From contig NZ_JAYERP010000001.1 of the NCBI RefSeq assembly GCF_034718895.1, positions 3,001,001-3,065,000 on the forward strand: DNA of 64,000 bases, read 5' to 3'. Below the pieces are notes generated by a model that searched no databases, had not been told where the DNA came from, and saw only the letters and a program-made list of their open reading frames with translations. Below are positions 61,347 through 64,000 of the stretch, one piece after another. The stretch is from Paenibacillus phoenicis (GTDB lineage: Bacteria > Bacillota > Bacilli > Paenibacillales > Paenibacillaceae). Numbering within the stretch: the first letter of the stretch is position 1; each line of letters opens with the position of its first letter. Both the position numbers and the translations under genes were made by a program.

Positions 61347-61353
61347 GCATAGA

Positions 61354-61437
61354 TGGTGCGCGTGGAGGGACTTGAACCCCCACGTCAAAGACGCTAGATC
61401 CTAAGTCTAGTGCGTCTGCCAATTCCGCCACACGCGC
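61354..61437 (-). tRNA. tRNA-Leu(TAG)
   Basis: Class II tRNA with a long variable arm, acceptor GCGCGTG/CACGCGC, anticodon loop CTTAGGA, encoded CCA. Confidence 0.97.
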
Positions 61438-61446
61438 AAGGAAAAC

Positions 61447-61522
61447 TGGTGAGCCATGAAGGACTCGAACCTTCGACACCCTGATTAAAAGTCAGGTGCT
61501 CTACCAACTGAGCTAATGGCTC
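61447..61522 (-). tRNA. tRNA-Lys(TTT)
   Basis: Acceptor GAGCCAT/ATGGCTC, anticodon loop CTTTTAA, encoded CCA. Confidence 0.97.
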
Positions 61523-61535
61523 TTACTTAGAAAAA

Positions 61536-61610
61536 TGGCTGGGGATATAGGATTCGAACCTATGCATGACGGAGTCAAAGTCCGTTGCCTTACCGCTTGG
61601 CTAATCCCCA
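61536..61610 (-). tRNA. tRNA-Gln(TTG)
   Basis: Acceptor TGGGGAT/ATCCCCA, anticodon loop CTTTGAC, encoded CCA. Confidence 0.97.
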
Positions 61611-61617
61611 ATATTTA

Positions 61618-61693
61618 TGGTGGAGGCTGAGGGGATCGAACCCCCGACCCTCTGCTTGTAAGGCAGATGCTCTCCCAGCTGAGCTAAGCCTCC
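61618..61693 (-). tRNA. tRNA-Val(TAC)
   Basis: Acceptor GGAGGCT/AGCCTCC, anticodon loop CTTACAA, encoded CCA. Confidence 0.97.
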
Positions 61694-61722
61694 AGATATC
61701 TGGGAATACATATGAAAGAAGA

Positions 61723-61797
61723 TGGTGACCCGTAGGGGATTCGAACCCCTGTTACCTCCGTGAAAGGGAGGTGTCTTAACCCCTTGACCAACGGGCC
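61723..61797 (-). tRNA. tRNA-Glu(TTC)
   Basis: Acceptor GGCCCGT/ACGGGTC with one G-T pair, anticodon loop CTTTCAC, encoded CCA. Confidence 0.97.
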
Positions 61798-61808
61798 ATA
61801 TGTAGGGA

Positions 61809-61881
61809 AGCTCTCAACCGGGATCGAACCGGCGACCTCATCCTTACCATGGATGCACTCTACCTACTGAGCTATGAGAGC
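61809..61881 (-). tRNA. tRNA-Thr(GGT)
   Basis: Acceptor GCTCTCA/TGAGAGC, anticodon loop ATGGTAA. CCA is not encoded, so CCA-adding enzyme is needed. Confidence 0.95.
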
Positions 61882-61892
61882 AAATTTTTGGG

Positions 61893-61945
61893 GTCCCCAG
61901 AAAGTAATCGGAATATGCTTCGAAGCAAATCGTCACTTTCTGGGG
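61893..61945 (-). other. rRNA/tRNA spacer hairpin 1
   Basis: CCCCAGAAAGT and ACTTTCTGGGG form an 11-bp stem around a loop with GCTTCGAAGC. It resembles the hairpin at 62299-62355 and is a candidate RNase processing stem. Confidence 0.6.
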
Positions 61946-61951
61946 ATTTGA

Positions 61952-62024
61952 CTCCCCGAACAGGACTCGAACCTGTGACAACTCGATTAACAGTCGAGTG
62001 CTCTACCGACTGAGCTATCGGGGA
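61952..62024 (-). tRNA. tRNA-Asn(GTT)
   Basis: Acceptor TCCCCGA/TCGGGGA, anticodon loop CTGTTAA. CCA is not encoded. First tRNA after the 5S gene. Confidence 0.96.
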
Positions 62025-62029
62025 ACATT

Positions 62030-62147
62030 GCTTGGCAGCGTCCTACTCTCCCAGGACCCTTCGGTCCAAGTACCATCGGCGCTGGAGGGCTTAACGGTCG
62101 TGTTCGGGATGGGAACGAGTGGAACCCCTCCGCCATTGCCACCAAAC
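62030..62147 (-). rRNA. rrf: 5S ribosomal RNA
   Basis: On the minus strand TTTGGTGGCAATGGCGGAGG at the 5' end, central CCCATCCCGAACACG, and GGACGCTGCCAAGC at the 3' end, about 117 nt. Confidence 0.95.
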
Positions 62148-62298
62148 ATGATTTTTGCGCTGCTTTTACTTCCGCGCTTTCCGCTTCAGCAAAAGATCAA
62201 ACCTTATAAAAGGCGTGCAGCTAAAAATCGGTTCAAGGTTGAATCCTTGAAAACTGGATACGAAACTAGATTTGCATTTTAGCCCCTATTCAGTTCCC

Positions 62299-62355
62299 GG
62301 GGTCCCCGAAAAGTACTCGGTGTACTCTCCGAAGCCTCCGCTTCACTTTTTGGGG
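62299..62355 (-). other. rRNA spacer hairpin 2 (23S-5S spacer)
   Basis: CCCCGAAAAGT and ACTTTTTGGGG form a long stem, preceded by GGGGT as in hairpin 1. It lies just after the 23S 3' end and may take part in pre-rRNA processing. Confidence 0.6.
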
Positions 62356-62364
62356 TGAATTTTG

Positions 62365-64000
<1,636 letters not shown>

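Overview
The window looks like chromosomal DNA from a Bacillales bacterium, most likely Paenibacillus or a close relative. The evidence is the order sigW-rsiW-cdaA-cdaR-glmM-glmS with a glmS ribozyme, the abundance of polysaccharide-utilisation operons with LplB/YtcP-type permeases and no dedicated ATPase, YesM/YesN two-component regulation, AGGAGG-like ribosome binding sites, and vegetative promoters close to TTGACA-17-TATAAT. Nearly all large genes from 3.4 to 32.6 kb and from 49.5 kb to the end lie on the minus strand.

Region 1 (1-3.4 kb): the 3' end of a beta-galactosidase-like gene, then an SDR oxidoreductase divergent from a WYL regulator with a palindromic operator candidate between them, then a repeat-filled gap. 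Region 2 (3.4-16.9 kb): a glycan-utilisation locus with a GH2 enzyme, an MBL hydrolase, an ArsR-type regulator carrying a large extra domain, a lipoprotein GH43, two permeases, a solute-binding protein, a second GH43 and a GH42. Three promoters share one layout: a cre-like site overlapping TTGACA, a 17-bp spacer, a -10 box, then an ATTGT/ACAAT palindrome. I infer CcpA plus ArsR-type control. Region 3 (17-24.9 kb): a second transporter (binding protein and two permeases) beside a YesN/YesM pair. Region 4 (25-33.9 kb): a 57-residue protein, a GT2/PlsY pair, and a GH130/DUF1861/ABC operon divergent from a LacI regulator with two near-identical operators.

Region 5 (33.9-44.2 kb) holds short regulator/oxidoreductase units: ArsR with Old Yellow Enzyme, TetR with MFS, VOC protein, FMN reductase with arylamine N-acetyltransferase, and TetR with a ketopantoate-reductase-like protein. 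Among them are decaying genes (RlmA-like methyltransferase, aldo/keto reductase tail, MocR regulator, DMT permease).

Region 6 (44.2-49.5 kb) is the most interesting stretch. Ending 24 nt past the glmS stop codon is a transposon end with four tandem 20-bp repeats, followed by the start of a tnsA gene reading away from glmS. A single matching end lies at 44237. This is the signature of a Tn7-like element in the glmS attachment site, now broken: tnsA is cut off where a truncated IS110-family recombinase begins. Between the ends lie a helicase-like C-terminal fragment, an imine-reductase-like fragment, and an HxlR/NmrA/DUF2269 group. The flanking 5-bp sequences of the two ends do not match, so they may not come from one insertion.

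Region 7 (49.5-64 kb): the cell-envelope and c-di-AMP cluster glmS (with ribozyme), glmM, cdaR, cdaA, rsiW, sigW, then ppc, eleven tRNA genes, a 5S rRNA gene and a partial 23S rRNA gene, all on the minus strand. A further theme is a set of intergenic regions filled with about 25-nt modules in both orientations; each region has its own module sequence but the same layout.
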